Of a stretch of 64,000 bases of DNA, positions 16,952-25,547 are shown in pieces (the first letter of the stretch is position 1; each line of letters opens with the position of its first letter). The stretch covers positions 62,001 to 126,000 of the forward strand of contig NZ_JAFMPK010000025.1 of NCBI RefSeq assembly GCF_017349295.1, written 5' to 3'. The notes beneath the pieces are model-generated. The model saw only the letters and a list, made by a program, of their open reading frames with translations. It was not told where the DNA came from and did not search any database. The DNA comes from Myceligenerans salitolerans. Its GTDB lineage: Bacteria; Actinomycetota; Actinomycetes; Actinomycetales; Cellulomonadaceae. Made by a program: the position numbers and the translations under genes.

Positions 16952-17857
16952 ATGGGCAAGTACTCAGAGAACGTCGGCGAGTGGGTCTACGAGCGGCGGT
17001 CCGCCTTCGTGGCGGGCACCGGTGCGCTCGTGGTCACCATGCTCTGCGCGGGCGGGGCCGTCGCCCTCATGATCGACGACCAGCCCCGCTACGAGGCGGG
17101 CGCCGCCGCCGAGACCGTGCTGATCCCGGCGATCGTGACCGCGGACACCGCCGTCGCCGAGAGCGACGTCGCGCCGGGCTCCGTCGACCGGCTGGTCGAC
17201 GAGTCCCGCGACCGTTCGGTCCAGACGATCGCGGCCGCCGAGGTCGTCTACGACGCCGCCGAGCGGTCGGCCGTGGCGGCCCCCACCACGCTGCTGCGGC
17301 TGCGCGGTGCCCTCGACGAGGCCTCGCGTGTCGTGGAGGAGGACCTGCCGGACGACGCGAGCCAGGAACGGCGTGAGCGGCACCTGCGGGAGCTGGAGAC
17401 CCAGCGTGCCTCCGTCCTCGACGCCGCCTCGGTGGTCACCCAGGTGCGCCGCGTCCCGGCCGAGCAGCTGCCCGAGGGGACGACGACGGTCACCGACCCG
17501 GTGGTCGAGCCACCCGAGCAACCGGAGGACGGGTCCGCGCGCGAGCCGTCGGAGCAGCCGTCCGGGCAGCCGAGCGACACACCGTTCGACGGGCCGACCG
17601 ACCTCCCGGTGCCTCCGCCGTCGGGCGAGCCGAGCGGCGGGCCCTCCGCCGACACGCCCGGCGACCCCTCGGATGGGCCGTCGGCCGGGACCGTCCCCGC
17701 GCCCTCCCAGGACCCGACGACGAGCCCGCCGGCGGAACCGGAGGACGGCGGGCTCGCCGACGATCTCGGAGGGCTGTTCGACAAGGGCGCGGCCACCGAC
17801 GACGGCACGGCCACCGACGGCCCCACACCGTCCCCCAGCGGGACTCCGGCCGGCTGA
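16952..17857 (+). CDS. Membrane-anchored protein with Pro/Ser-rich tail (paralogue of 13120-14034)
   Basis: A 301-residue protein: a short N-terminal cytosolic part, one transmembrane helix (FVAGTGALVVTMLCAGGAVALM), a helical extracellular domain of about 120 residues, then a disordered Pro/Ser/Asp-rich tail of about 110 residues. It shares the helical domain with the gene at 13120-14034: LRGALDEASRVVEE against LRTALDEASAALEE, SVLDAA against KILDAA, and EQLPEGTTTV against SELPPGTTTL. Two copies within 4 kb suggest a duplicated surface protein family. Function unknown. It reads away from the ArsR operator region. Confidence 0.7.
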   Translation: MGKYSENVGEWVYERRSAFVAGTGALVVTMLCAGGAVALMIDDQPRYEAGAAAETVLIPAIVTADTAVAESDVAPGSVDRLVDESRDRSVQTIAAAEVVYDAAERSAVAAPTTLLRLRGALDEASRVVEEDLPDDASQERRERHLRELETQRASVLDAASVVTQVRRVPAEQLPEGTTTVTDPVVEPPEQPEDGSAREPSEQPSGQPSDTPFDGPTDLPVPPPSGEPSGGPSADTPGDPSDGPSAGTVPAPSQDPTTSPPAEPEDGGLADDLGGLFDKGAATDDGTATDGPTPSPSGTPAG

Positions 17858-17876
17858 CCGCCGCCGGCGCGGCGGC

Positions 17877-18731
17877 TCACCAGGCCTGCGCGAGAAGGTC
17901 CGCGAAGAGCGCGTCGGGATCGTGGTCGAGACCACGCGCCGCGAACCAGGCGCACATGTGGCGGCAGTCGCGCAGGAGGATCTCGGACGCGAACGGGTTG
18001 GACGCCAGATCGACCACCTGCGGCAGGTCGATGATCACGAGCCGCTCGCCGTGCGCCAGCACGTTGTACGGGGACAGGTCGCCGTGTGCGTACCCGAGCC
18101 GGGCCAGCACGGACATCCCGGCGGTCAGCTGCTCCCAGTAGGACTCCAGGAGCTCCGCGCCGGGACGCTCCCGGGCGAGCCGTGGTGCGGCGACGATCTC
18201 GCCCGAGCCGGGGTCGACGTCGCCGACGAACTCCATGAGGATCTCGGTCCCGTCGATCTGCACCGGGTAGGGGACCGGTGCGCCGGCCTCCCACGCCTCG
18301 GTCATGGCCACGAACTCGGCGTCTGCCCACTGGGTGGCCGCCACCGCACGACCCCAGCGGGACTTGCGGTCGTCGACGGCGCGCTGGTCACGCGTGCGGC
18401 GGGTGCGACGGCCCTCGGTGTAGTCGCCGTCGCGGTGGAACGTGGTGTGCTCGCGGCCCCGGTAGCGCTTGGCCACCAGCAGGCAGGTGGGGGACGGCAA
18501 GGCGTCGTCGGCCGCGGGCACGCCGCGTTCGATCAGGAACGCGTCCGCCTCCTTGCCGGTCTTGAGGACGCCGAGCTCGGTGTCCAACGCGGCGTCGGAC
18601 GTGACGAGCCAGTCCGGTCGCGGCTCCGGGCCGCGCTGGCCCTTCGCGACGGACCGCCACGTGGACCAGCGCTGTCCTGGCCCTGGTTCGGCCAGGTACG
18701 GGGAATCGGGTGCTGCGGGAAAACGGGACAA
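17877..18731 (-). CDS. RIO-family serine protein kinase
   Basis: A 284-residue atypical kinase of the RIO1 family. Visible are the flexible ATP loop region GVLKTGKEADAFL (54-66), the phosphate-anchoring K88 (LLVAKRY), the catalytic loop HGDLSPYN with D218 and N223, and the metal-binding D235 in IDLPQ. The Ser after the catalytic Asp is usual for RIO kinases. Bacterial RIO kinases are little studied; archaeal and eukaryotic ones act in ribosome maturation. The start is TTG at 18731, supported by GAGGAG six bases upstream; no ATG or GTG fits. A small ORF lies 42 nt upstream and is probably co-transcribed. Confidence 0.88.
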   Translation of the reverse strand: MSRFPAAPDSPYLAEPGPGQRWSTWRSVAKGQRGPEPRPDWLVTSDAALDTELGVLKTGKEADAFLIERGVPAADDALPSPTCLLVAKRYRGREHTTFHRDGDYTEGRRTRRTRDQRAVDDRKSRWGRAVAATQWADAEFVAMTEAWEAGAPVPYPVQIDGTEILMEFVGDVDPGSGEIVAAPRLARERPGAELLESYWEQLTAGMSVLARLGYAHGDLSPYNVLAHGERLVIIDLPQVVDLASNPFASEILLRDCRHMCAWFAARGLDHDPDALFADLLAQAW

Positions 18732-18773
18732 CGGGTGCTCCTCGGAAGCGGGAGCACGGCGCGACCGTGCGGT

Positions 18774-18872
18774 TCAGACGGTCGGCGCGTGCTCCGGACA
18801 GCAGGTGGCGTCTGCCGCAGCCGTGCCCGCGGGGTGCGAGGGGTGTGCGGCGAGCGTCAGGGCCTCGTCCAT
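18774..18872 (-). CDS. Small ORF (32 residues) with a very strong ribosome-binding site, upstream of the RIO kinase
   Basis: An ATG at 18872 is preceded by GGAAGGAGGTGGCGTC, close to a perfect Shine-Dalgarno sequence and better than that of most genes here. The peptide begins MDEALTLAAHPSHPAG and ends ATCCPEHAPTV, with two adjacent cysteines and three histidines, which could bind a metal. It stops 42 nt before the TTG of the RIO kinase gene on the same strand. It may be a leader peptide or a small partner protein; no family is recognised. Confidence 0.5.
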   Translation of the reverse strand: MDEALTLAAHPSHPAGTAAADATCCPEHAPTV

Positions 18873-18923
18873 GACGCCACCTCCTTCCGGGAAGCCGGCG
18901 TGGGCGCCGGGAGTACGTTGGCC

Positions 18924-18941
18924 GGTCCCCGTCCGGGGACC
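18924..18941. terminator. GC-rich perfect hairpin between kinase gene and RIO operon
   Basis: GGTCCCCG-TC-CGGGGACC, with 8-bp perfect arms, follows the stop of the Ser/Thr kinase gene (minus strand) by about 80 nt and precedes the small ORF. No T-tract follows, so it may terminate with help, or act as a 5' mRNA structure for the small ORF. Confidence 0.4.
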
Positions 18942-19020
18942 GTGAGGCTCACCCTGGCACCGGAACCTGGACGCGCGCCAGGGATTTTCCCCTGCCGTTC
19001 CTGTGCGCCCCGACGAGGTC

Positions 19021-21222
19021 CTACATCGCCAGGAAGACCGCGCCGCCCGTCACGAGCAACATCCCGACCGCGTAGAACCACATGTGCATCCGGTGCCCGG
19101 CGGACCGCAGCAGCAGCGCCGCGAGCAGCGCACATGCCGCGACCACCGGGCCCTCCGCGGGCCGCACGAGGTCGGCCGGCAGGCTCGTGACGTAGGTCAG
19201 CCACGGCGTCATCGCCGTCGGCCCGACAAGGCCCGCGGTGAGTGCCACCGCGCCGAGCAGCAGCAGGCGAGGCACCCAGCGCAGCAGGGCGCCGACGAAC
19301 CGTGCGGTCCTGCCGCGCCGGGGTGGGGCGGCAGGGACGGGCTGCGCGGCCGGTGCCGGGGGCTGCGCCGGGCGCGGGCGGGCAGCGGGCATCGGCCGGG
19401 TCGCGCCGACGGCCTGCCGTACGGGCCCGGCGGCCGCCGACGGGGTGGCACCCGGCGTGGAGCGGGGCCGGACCGACGGCGGCTGCGACCGAGGCAGTGC
19501 GGAGGTGGCCGGTGCGGTCCGGGCCGCCGACGACCGGGCGGGCGGGTTCGGCGCGGGACCGAGATGCTTCACCGAGCTCGTGTGCGGTGCGGGCCCCAGG
19601 TGTTTCACGGGGCTCCGGCGCGGGGCGTACGACGGTGGCGCGGGCTCCTGCGGCGGGCGCGCGGCGGCCTGCTCCCGGGTCGGCGCGGGGTCGGGCTTCC
19701 GGAAGTTCCGCCAGCCGCGCAGCGTGTCCGCGTGACCGTCAGGAGGCGTCGCCGCGCGCCACCTCATCGCCTGCCAGATCCAGTCCTTGATCTCCGCCGG
19801 GGTGTGCCCGCCGGCCGCGTCGGCGCCGAGGTGCGCGACGTGGTCGGCGATGACCTGGGAGGCGGCCCCGTCGAACCCGTCGGCGTGCACCTCGGACAGG
19901 ACGTTCATGAGCTCGCGGTCGTACACGAGGGCGTGCCACGGCTCCCGGACGCGTCCCGGGGAGTCGGTGTCCGAGGGATCGCCGGCGGAGCCGGGGCCCC
20001 GTTCGAACACCTTGGTCGGCCGTTCGGGAGAGGAGGGCAGGACCGCCGTCGCGGGGAGGATCGCGCGCTCGGCGGCGGTGACGCCGTCCGCGACGAGGCG
20101 CTCCGTGACCAGAAGGGTCGGGTCCGCGTCCGCACCGCGGAGCCGGGCGCGGACGACGCCCGCGATGTTCGCCAGGGGTGGGCGGTGTGCCGGCTGGTAG
20201 CGGGTCATCGCCAGGATCAGCGGCAGCAGGTGCCGGTCGATCTCCGGCGGCTCGGTACCGGGCGTGGCCTCGACCAGGTCCTCGACGGTCAGGTCCCGCC
20301 CGAGGAAGTTGAGGTCCGGGGGGAGCGCCCCCGTGCTCGCGAACACGAGCAGCAGGCCCAGGCTGTAGACGTCCGAGCGGGGATGCACACGGCGCCCGAA
20401 CAGTTCGGGCGCCATGTAGGACACCGTCCCGGCGGGCTGGGTCGATGTCGCGGCGTCGAAGACCTTGGCGATACCGAGGTCGATCAGGACGGCACGTTCA
20501 CCGTCGACCATGATGTTCGCCGGCTTGAGGTCCCGGTGCAGGCAGCGTGCGTCCTGCAGCACCAGCAACGCGTCGACCACCTGCTCCGCGAGGCGCAGCG
20601 CGGCACGGCCCGGCAGCGGTCCGTGGGCCCGCACCCGGTCCAGGAGGGTGCTGCCGGGTACGAGCTCCATCGCGAACCACGGCTGCGCGGCGTCCATGTC
20701 CGCCTCCACGAACCGCGGGAAGCCGCGGCCGCCCAGCCGCTCCAGCAGCCGCGCCTCCTGCTCGAAGCGGTCCCGCGCGTCGTCGGGCAGGCCGGTCAGG
20801 ACCTTGACGGCGACCTCGCCGCCGTCCTCGGCCTCGGCCCGGTACACGTGGGCGAACCCGCCGTGGCCGAGCGACTCGCCGAGCGTGTAACCACCCACGC
20901 GTTCCCCGCTCGCGGGGATGCGCCGCACCGGCCGGACGGGGAGGGGAGGCGGGGGAGCCGGAGTCTCGACCTCGACTCGAGGGTTGGTCCGGTCCTCGGG
21001 TTCGACCTGAGGTTCATGGTTCGCCCGCGAAACCGCCGAACCTTCAAGTTCGGGTTGAACCTTGACGGCTGAACCGCTCGGGACAGGCTCTGCTGCGCCC
21101 CCGGCGCCGCCCTCCTCGGGTTCCGGAGGCGGGGGAGGCGGCGGAACCGCACCGGAGTCGGAGGGCGCGGACACGCCGTCGTCGACGTCCGGTGGTGGGG
21201 GAATCTGCTCGGCCCGGGGCAT
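19021..21222 (-). CDS. Membrane-bound Hanks-type Ser/Thr protein kinase (copy 1)
   Basis: A 733-residue kinase. About 110 disordered Pro/Glu-rich residues precede the catalytic domain: Gly loop SLGHGGFAHVYRAE, ATP-binding VAVKVL, catalytic HRDLKPANI, DLG in place of DFG, and MAPELF. A linker follows with a distinct Trp-rich module (WHALVYDREL, IKDWIWQAMRWRA) that I cannot name. Then come a Pro-rich stretch with the repeat VKHLGPAP and three C-terminal transmembrane helices. There are no PASTA repeats. It lies downstream of, and in the same direction as, a close paralogue (21321-23432), 98 nt apart, so tandem duplication is likely. The ATG at 21222 was chosen; the longer frame is antisense to nothing real. 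Confidence 0.87.
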   Translation of the reverse strand: MPRAEQIPPPPDVDDGVSAPSDSGAVPPPPPPPEPEEGGAGGAAEPVPSGSAVKVQPELEGSAVSRANHEPQVEPEDRTNPRVEVETPAPPPPLPVRPVRRIPASGERVGGYTLGESLGHGGFAHVYRAEAEDGGEVAVKVLTGLPDDARDRFEQEARLLERLGGRGFPRFVEADMDAAQPWFAMELVPGSTLLDRVRAHGPLPGRAALRLAEQVVDALLVLQDARCLHRDLKPANIMVDGERAVLIDLGIAKVFDAATSTQPAGTVSYMAPELFGRRVHPRSDVYSLGLLLVFASTGALPPDLNFLGRDLTVEDLVEATPGTEPPEIDRHLLPLILAMTRYQPAHRPPLANIAGVVRARLRGADADPTLLVTERLVADGVTAAERAILPATAVLPSSPERPTKVFERGPGSAGDPSDTDSPGRVREPWHALVYDRELMNVLSEVHADGFDGAASQVIADHVAHLGADAAGGHTPAEIKDWIWQAMRWRAATPPDGHADTLRGWRNFRKPDPAPTREQAAARPPQEPAPPSYAPRRSPVKHLGPAPHTSSVKHLGPAPNPPARSSAARTAPATSALPRSQPPSVRPRSTPGATPSAAAGPVRQAVGATRPMPAARPRPAQPPAPAAQPVPAAPPRRGRTARFVGALLRWVPRLLLLGAVALTAGLVGPTAMTPWLTYVTSLPADLVRPAEGPVVAACALLAALLLRSAGHRMHMWFYAVGMLLVTGGAVFLAM

Positions 21223-21320
21223 GTGCGCAAGGTACCAAGACGGCGCCCAGGTTCTGGGACAAATCGCTGCTCTGTGGGTGATATGTGACCATCGGCCCGA
21301 CGTGCTCCGGCCGCGCGTCG

Positions 21321-23432
21321 TCAGAAGGGCCAGATGGAGTCGAAGAAGTCCTCGCCGGTCTCCCGCGCCTGTTCCTCGATCTGGTCCTGCTGCTCCCGCA
21401 CGGTGTCGTCGAGCTGGTCCTGGAGGTTGTCCTGCTGATCCTCGATGCCCTGCTCGATGCTGTTGCCGATGTCCTCGCGGGCGTTCTCCACGCTCTCGGT
21501 CACCGCCGCGACGACACCCTGCACTGCGAGCACCACCACCCAGACGCCGATGGTGAGGAAGTACGGCCACAGGCGCCGCCGTCGTGCCTCCGACCTGCCC
21601 GCCACCCGCGTCACCATGTTCAGGACGCCCGCCAGCACGAGGCCGAGGAGGGGGATCGCGAGGTTCGCCATGGTGCCTGACCACTCCCACGGCAGGTTCA
21701 GCGTCAGCAGGAGCCAGTCGCCCAGCGCGCGGAAGAGCGGCGCCTGCGACATGTCCGGCATCGCGTCGAAGCCCGGGACGAGGCGGATCACCTGGTAGAC
21801 CGCGATGCCCAGCAGGACGGCCGGGATCACGCCGAGCAGCATGCTGACGAACCGCCATCCCGGATCGTCGTCCCGGCGGTCGTCGCGTCGGTCGTCGCGC
21901 GCGCGGTCCCGCTCGTCGCGCCACGGCGGCTGCGGTTCCGGGTGCGACGGCGACTGCGGCGGACGCCCTGGACCACCGTGCTGCGGCGGACCCGCCGGAC
22001 CACCGTGCTGCGGCGGGTACCCCTGCTGGGCGGGCCCCGGCTGTCCGGCCGGCGGCTGCCCGTACGCCGGATATCCCTGCACCGGGGGCTGCTGCTGGGT
22101 GGGTGCCTGCTGCTGCACGGGTGGTTGCGGCCGGATCGACGCGGGCGGCGGGCCGGCCGGCGCGGGCGTCTGCACGGGACCGAACACCTCGGTCCGCGCC
22201 GCCGTGGGGCTCGTCGCCCGTGTGCCCGATCCCATCACCTGCGTGGCGGGCTCCATCGCCTGCGTGGGCGGCTCACCTCGGGTCGCCGCGGCCGCGGCAC
22301 CTGCGCCCGCCACCCCGGCAGCCGCCGCGCCCGCGGCGAGGCTGCCCGCTGTCACGACCTCGGTGACGACGCCGCGCTCGACGCGCGTGGTCTCGGCGGC
22401 GTGCAGCAACCCGGGCTCCGGGGCCTGCTGCGAGGCGAGGGACACGACCGCACGGGCGATGTTGTGCAGGGGTGGGCGCTCGGCCGGGTCCTGCCGGGTC
22501 ATGGCCAGGACCAGAGGGAGGATCGCCGGGTCCACCGGGCCGACGTCCTCGGGTGTCAGGTCCCTGCCCGTGAAGTTCAGGTCCGCCGGGAGCGACCCGG
22601 TGGCGCAGAAGACGAGCAGCAGCCCCAGGCTGTAGACGTCCGAGCGAGGGTGCGGCTTGCGCACGAACAGCTCGGGCGCCATGTAGGCGATGGTGCCGGC
22701 GGCGTGCGTGGAGGTCTGCGAACCGTGCCCCTTGGCGATGCCGAGATCGATGAGGACGCACCGGCCGTCCGAGACGATGATGTTGGCCGGCTTCACGTCC
22801 CGGTGGAGGTAGTGCTCCTCCTGGAGCACGGCCAGGGCGCCGGCGACGTCGTCGGCCACGCGAAGCAGGTCCTGGCGTGGAAGCGGTCCGTGCTCGTGCA
22901 CCACCTGGGCGAGTGTCCTGCCCGGGACGAGCTCCATGGCGAACCACGGGGTAGGGGCGTCGAGGTCACCGCGCACGAAGGCCGGGAAACCGCGCCCGCC
23001 GAGCTGCTCCAGGAGCCGGGCCTCGGTGACGAAGCGATCGTGGGATCCGGCCTGCGAGTTCGTCAGGACCTTGAGGGCGACCACGCCGTCGGACGGATGC
23101 TCTGCCCGGTAGACGTGGGCGAAGCCGCCGTGACCGAGCGACTCGCGCAGCACGAAGCCACCGAGCACCTCACCCGTCGCGGGGACGTGGCCGGGCTGCT
23201 GGACGATCGCGGGCTGCCGGGCGGGGGAAGCCGTCCGCGTCGCCGGGGGCTGCACGCGGGTCGCGGACGGGTCACCGGTGGGGGCGCCCGGGTGCTGGAC
23301 GCGCGTCGCGTACGGGTCCGGCACCGTTCCGGGCGGAGGCGGCGGCACCTGGGCGATGCCCGGCCGCACCTGGGTCGCCTCAGGATCCGGCGGGACCGCG
23401 CCGTGCGTGGGGCGGTACGTCTCGTCGGACAT
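21321..23432 (-). CDS. Membrane-bound Hanks-type Ser/Thr protein kinase (copy 2)
   Basis: A 703-residue paralogue of the neighbouring kinase. The N-terminal 85 residues are Pro/Thr/Gln-rich with repeated (A/S)TRVQ-type units. The kinase domain has SLGHGGFAHVYRAE, VALKVL, HRDVKPANI, DLGIAK and YMAPELF. A Gln/Pro/Gly-rich linker and a charged DDRRDD stretch lead into three transmembrane helices. The C-terminal 45 residues form an acidic Gln-rich helix, probably a coiled coil. It is divergent from the MinD-like ATPase gene across 297 nt; the ATPase and the kinases may form one signalling unit (inference). Confidence 0.88.
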   Translation of the reverse strand: MSDETYRPTHGAVPPDPEATQVRPGIAQVPPPPPGTVPDPYATRVQHPGAPTGDPSATRVQPPATRTASPARQPAIVQQPGHVPATGEVLGGFVLRESLGHGGFAHVYRAEHPSDGVVALKVLTNSQAGSHDRFVTEARLLEQLGGRGFPAFVRGDLDAPTPWFAMELVPGRTLAQVVHEHGPLPRQDLLRVADDVAGALAVLQEEHYLHRDVKPANIIVSDGRCVLIDLGIAKGHGSQTSTHAAGTIAYMAPELFVRKPHPRSDVYSLGLLLVFCATGSLPADLNFTGRDLTPEDVGPVDPAILPLVLAMTRQDPAERPPLHNIARAVVSLASQQAPEPGLLHAAETTRVERGVVTEVVTAGSLAAGAAAAGVAGAGAAAAATRGEPPTQAMEPATQVMGSGTRATSPTAARTEVFGPVQTPAPAGPPPASIRPQPPVQQQAPTQQQPPVQGYPAYGQPPAGQPGPAQQGYPPQHGGPAGPPQHGGPGRPPQSPSHPEPQPPWRDERDRARDDRRDDRRDDDPGWRFVSMLLGVIPAVLLGIAVYQVIRLVPGFDAMPDMSQAPLFRALGDWLLLTLNLPWEWSGTMANLAIPLLGLVLAGVLNMVTRVAGRSEARRRRLWPYFLTIGVWVVVLAVQGVVAAVTESVENAREDIGNSIEQGIEDQQDNLQDQLDDTVREQQDQIEEQARETGEDFFDSIWPF

Positions 23433-23577
23433 GAGAACTCCTTGGTACGGGACAAAATGCGCAGGTCAGCCCACAGAACAACCTACCAGCGCCGAAAGGC
23501 TGCCAGAATTGCGATCCGCAAACAACTTCATGGTTCCCGCGGAATGTTCACCCGCCGCCGTCCCGGTCCGATCCGGT

Positions 23578-23617
23578 GGGGTTGCCGGAATCCACCCGGC
23601 GGGGTTGCCGGAATCCA
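23578..23617 (+). repeat. Two direct copies of a 17-nt sequence in the divergent promoter region
   Basis: GGGGTTGCCGGAATCCA occurs at 23578-23594 and 23601-23617, 23 nt apart (about two helical turns), between the kinase and ATPase genes. A dimeric regulator binding one DNA face could use them. Confidence 0.5.
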
Positions 23618-23640
23618 GCGGCCGAGTGGATGATCCCTGG

Positions 23641-23669
23641 TCGAAAGCGGCGTTTCCGGTCGCTTTCGA
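23641..23669. promoter_or_regulatory. Inverted repeat upstream of the ATPase gene
   Basis: TCGAAAGCG (23641-23649) and CGCTTTCGA (23661-23669) are perfect complements with an 11-nt centre, ending 60 nt before the ATPase start. It is a candidate operator or 5' UTR hairpin. Confidence 0.5.
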
Positions 23670-23729
23670 AGGCGAGATGGCGGAAGCTTGGGCGCAGCGA
23701 GACGAACAGCAAAGCCGAGGAGCACGCCG

Positions 23730-25544
23730 ATGAGCGCGGAGACGGTGCGCAGCTGGCCTCAGATCGAGGCCGTGGTCAGGACGGACGGTTCTGGCGAGGT
23801 CCGGATCGACGGGAACGTCTACCCGGTGGTCGCCGGCAGCCTCGAGGAGGCGCGGATCGAGGTGTTGCGCCGAGTCACCGAGAACGCGGTCCACATGGGC
23901 CGTCCTGTGCGGGCGAGCGCGGAAGGGCCGGAGGGCGTGTGGAAGCTCGTCGTCCACCCCGACGGCACGGTCGTGCCGGAGGAGGACGGTCCGACGCCGA
24001 CCGGAGCGACGCCGGCCGTCGAGCCCGCGCCGGACCCGGAACTGACCGTGCCGCGCGCTCCGCACCGCCGGACCGCCGAGGTTCCGCCCACCGCCGACGC
24101 GCTGCCCCCGCAGGGACGCGAGAGCGCGCCGGACGGGACGGTGCCGGACGAGACGGTGCCGGACGAGACGACGGTGGGCCGCCCTGCTCTCCACGGGCAG
24201 CCTCCCACCGAGCCGGTACCGGACGACGCCGTCTCGAACGGTGACGCTCCGAACGGCACCGCTCCGAACGGCACCGCTTCGAACGGCACCGCTCCGAACG
24301 GCACCGCTCTGAATGACGTCGCCGCGAACGGCACTGCACCGATCGACGCCGCGCCGATGGACGCCGCCGCCCCGATCGACGCCGCCCCGAGCGGTGCCCC
24401 GAACGGCACCGCCCCGCATGACGCGCTCCCTGCCGCGGACCACCCCGTGATGCGGGACGTCCGGGACGACGGAGCCTCGCACGACCGCACGTCGTCGGAC
24501 GCCGGACGCCACAGTGCGCCGCCGCCGACCGCCGTGCCGCCGGAACCGGCAGGCGTCGCCGACTGGGTCCGCGGGGAGCAGGCGGTGGGGGTCCCGGAGG
24601 CGGAGCCGGTCGCCCGGACGCGTCGGGAGGGACGCGCCTCGTTCCTCACCCAGGTCTCCGTGGAGGAACCCGCCGAGCACGGTTTCCGCGGCTGGCTCAC
24701 GCGGCTGGGCCTGCCGGTGGGGCCGAGCGAGGCCGAGCGGGCAGAGCGGGCGGACGAGCGCGACGTGAGCCAGCACTGGCCGGGCCCGCGCACCATCTCG
24801 ATCGTGAACGGCAAGGGCGGGGCGGGCAAGACGCCGTCGTCCGTGCTGCTGTCCGCGGTGTTCGCGCAGTTCGGTGGCGCGGGCGTGGTGGCGTGGGACA
24901 ACAACCAGACGCGCGGCACGCTCGGCTGGCGTACGGAGAAGGGGCCGCACGACGCCACGCTGCTCGACCTGCTGCCGCGTGCCGACCACCTGCTCGGGCC
25001 CTCCGCCCAGGCGGCGGACCTCGCCCGCTACGTGCACCACCAGACCCGGGACCGCTACGACGTGCTGCGTTCCAAGCCGATGGCGATGGCGAACGAGCAG
25101 CGGATCGGTCAGGCGGACGTGGACGCGATCCACGCCGTGCTGAGCAAGTACTACCGGCTGATCATCATCGACTCGGGCAACGACGAGTCCGACCCGATGT
25201 GGCAGCGGATGATCGACCACACGGATCAGCTCGTCATCGCCACGACCACGCGCGACGACCACGCCGAGGCCGGCGCTCTGCTGCTGGAGGGCCTGGCGGA
25301 GCGTGACGGACGGTCCGCCTACCTGGCGCAGCAGGCGGTGGCGGTGGTGAGCCAGGCGGACCAGAAGGCTCCCGCGGAGGAGGTGCGGAAGGTGGCCGCC
25401 GGGTACGAGACCATCGCGCGAGAGGTCGTCACGGTGCCGTTCGACCCGGGGATGGTCGACGGCCACCTGCGGTACGGCGCGCTGCGACCCGCGACACGGC
25501 GGGCCTGGCTCGCCGCGGGTGCCGCCGTGGCCAGAGGGCTCTGA
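23730..25544 (+). CDS. MinD/ParA-like ATPase with long disordered N-terminal region
   Basis: A 604-residue protein. Residues 1-75 form a small domain (RSWPQIEAVVRTDGSGEVRID). Residues about 80-330 are disordered, with a degenerate NGTAP pentapeptide repeat. The ATPase domain begins near 355 with a deviant Walker A NGKGGAGKTP (K362, K367) as in SIMIBI ATPases, then AWDNNQTRGTLGWR (the switch I area) and YYRLIIIDSGND (Walker B). It resembles the MinD-like ATPases associated with actinobacterial surface or secretion systems rather than chromosomal ParA, since no parB lies nearby. A good ribosome-binding site (GAGGAG) precedes the ATG at 23730. Confidence 0.8.
   Translation: MSAETVRSWPQIEAVVRTDGSGEVRIDGNVYPVVAGSLEEARIEVLRRVTENAVHMGRPVRASAEGPEGVWKLVVHPDGTVVPEEDGPTPTGATPAVEPAPDPELTVPRAPHRRTAEVPPTADALPPQGRESAPDGTVPDETVPDETTVGRPALHGQPPTEPVPDDAVSNGDAPNGTAPNGTASNGTAPNGTALNDVAANGTAPIDAAPMDAAAPIDAAPSGAPNGTAPHDALPAADHPVMRDVRDDGASHDRTSSDAGRHSAPPPTAVPPEPAGVADWVRGEQAVGVPEAEPVARTRREGRASFLTQVSVEEPAEHGFRGWLTRLGLPVGPSEAERAERADERDVSQHWPGPRTISIVNGKGGAGKTPSSVLLSAVFAQFGGAGVVAWDNNQTRGTLGWRTEKGPHDATLLDLLPRADHLLGPSAQAADLARYVHHQTRDRYDVLRSKPMAMANEQRIGQADVDAIHAVLSKYYRLIIIDSGNDESDPMWQRMIDHTDQLVIATTTRDDHAEAGALLLEGLAERDGRSAYLAQQAVAVVSQADQKAPAEEVRKVAAGYETIAREVVTVPFDPGMVDGHLRYGALRPATRRAWLAAGAAVARGL
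24249..24322 (+). repeat. 15-bp tandem repeat inside the ATPase gene
   Basis: About four degenerate copies of CGAACGGCACCGCTC encode the NGTAP pentapeptide units. The in-frame period should allow copy number to change without breaking the gene. Confidence 0.6.
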
Positions 25545-25547
25545 CGG

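Noticed and set aside
23730-25544. MinD-like ATPase as part of a type VII (ESX) secretion system
   Set aside because: No WXG100, EccC/FtsK-like, mycosin or EccB/D genes are within the window.
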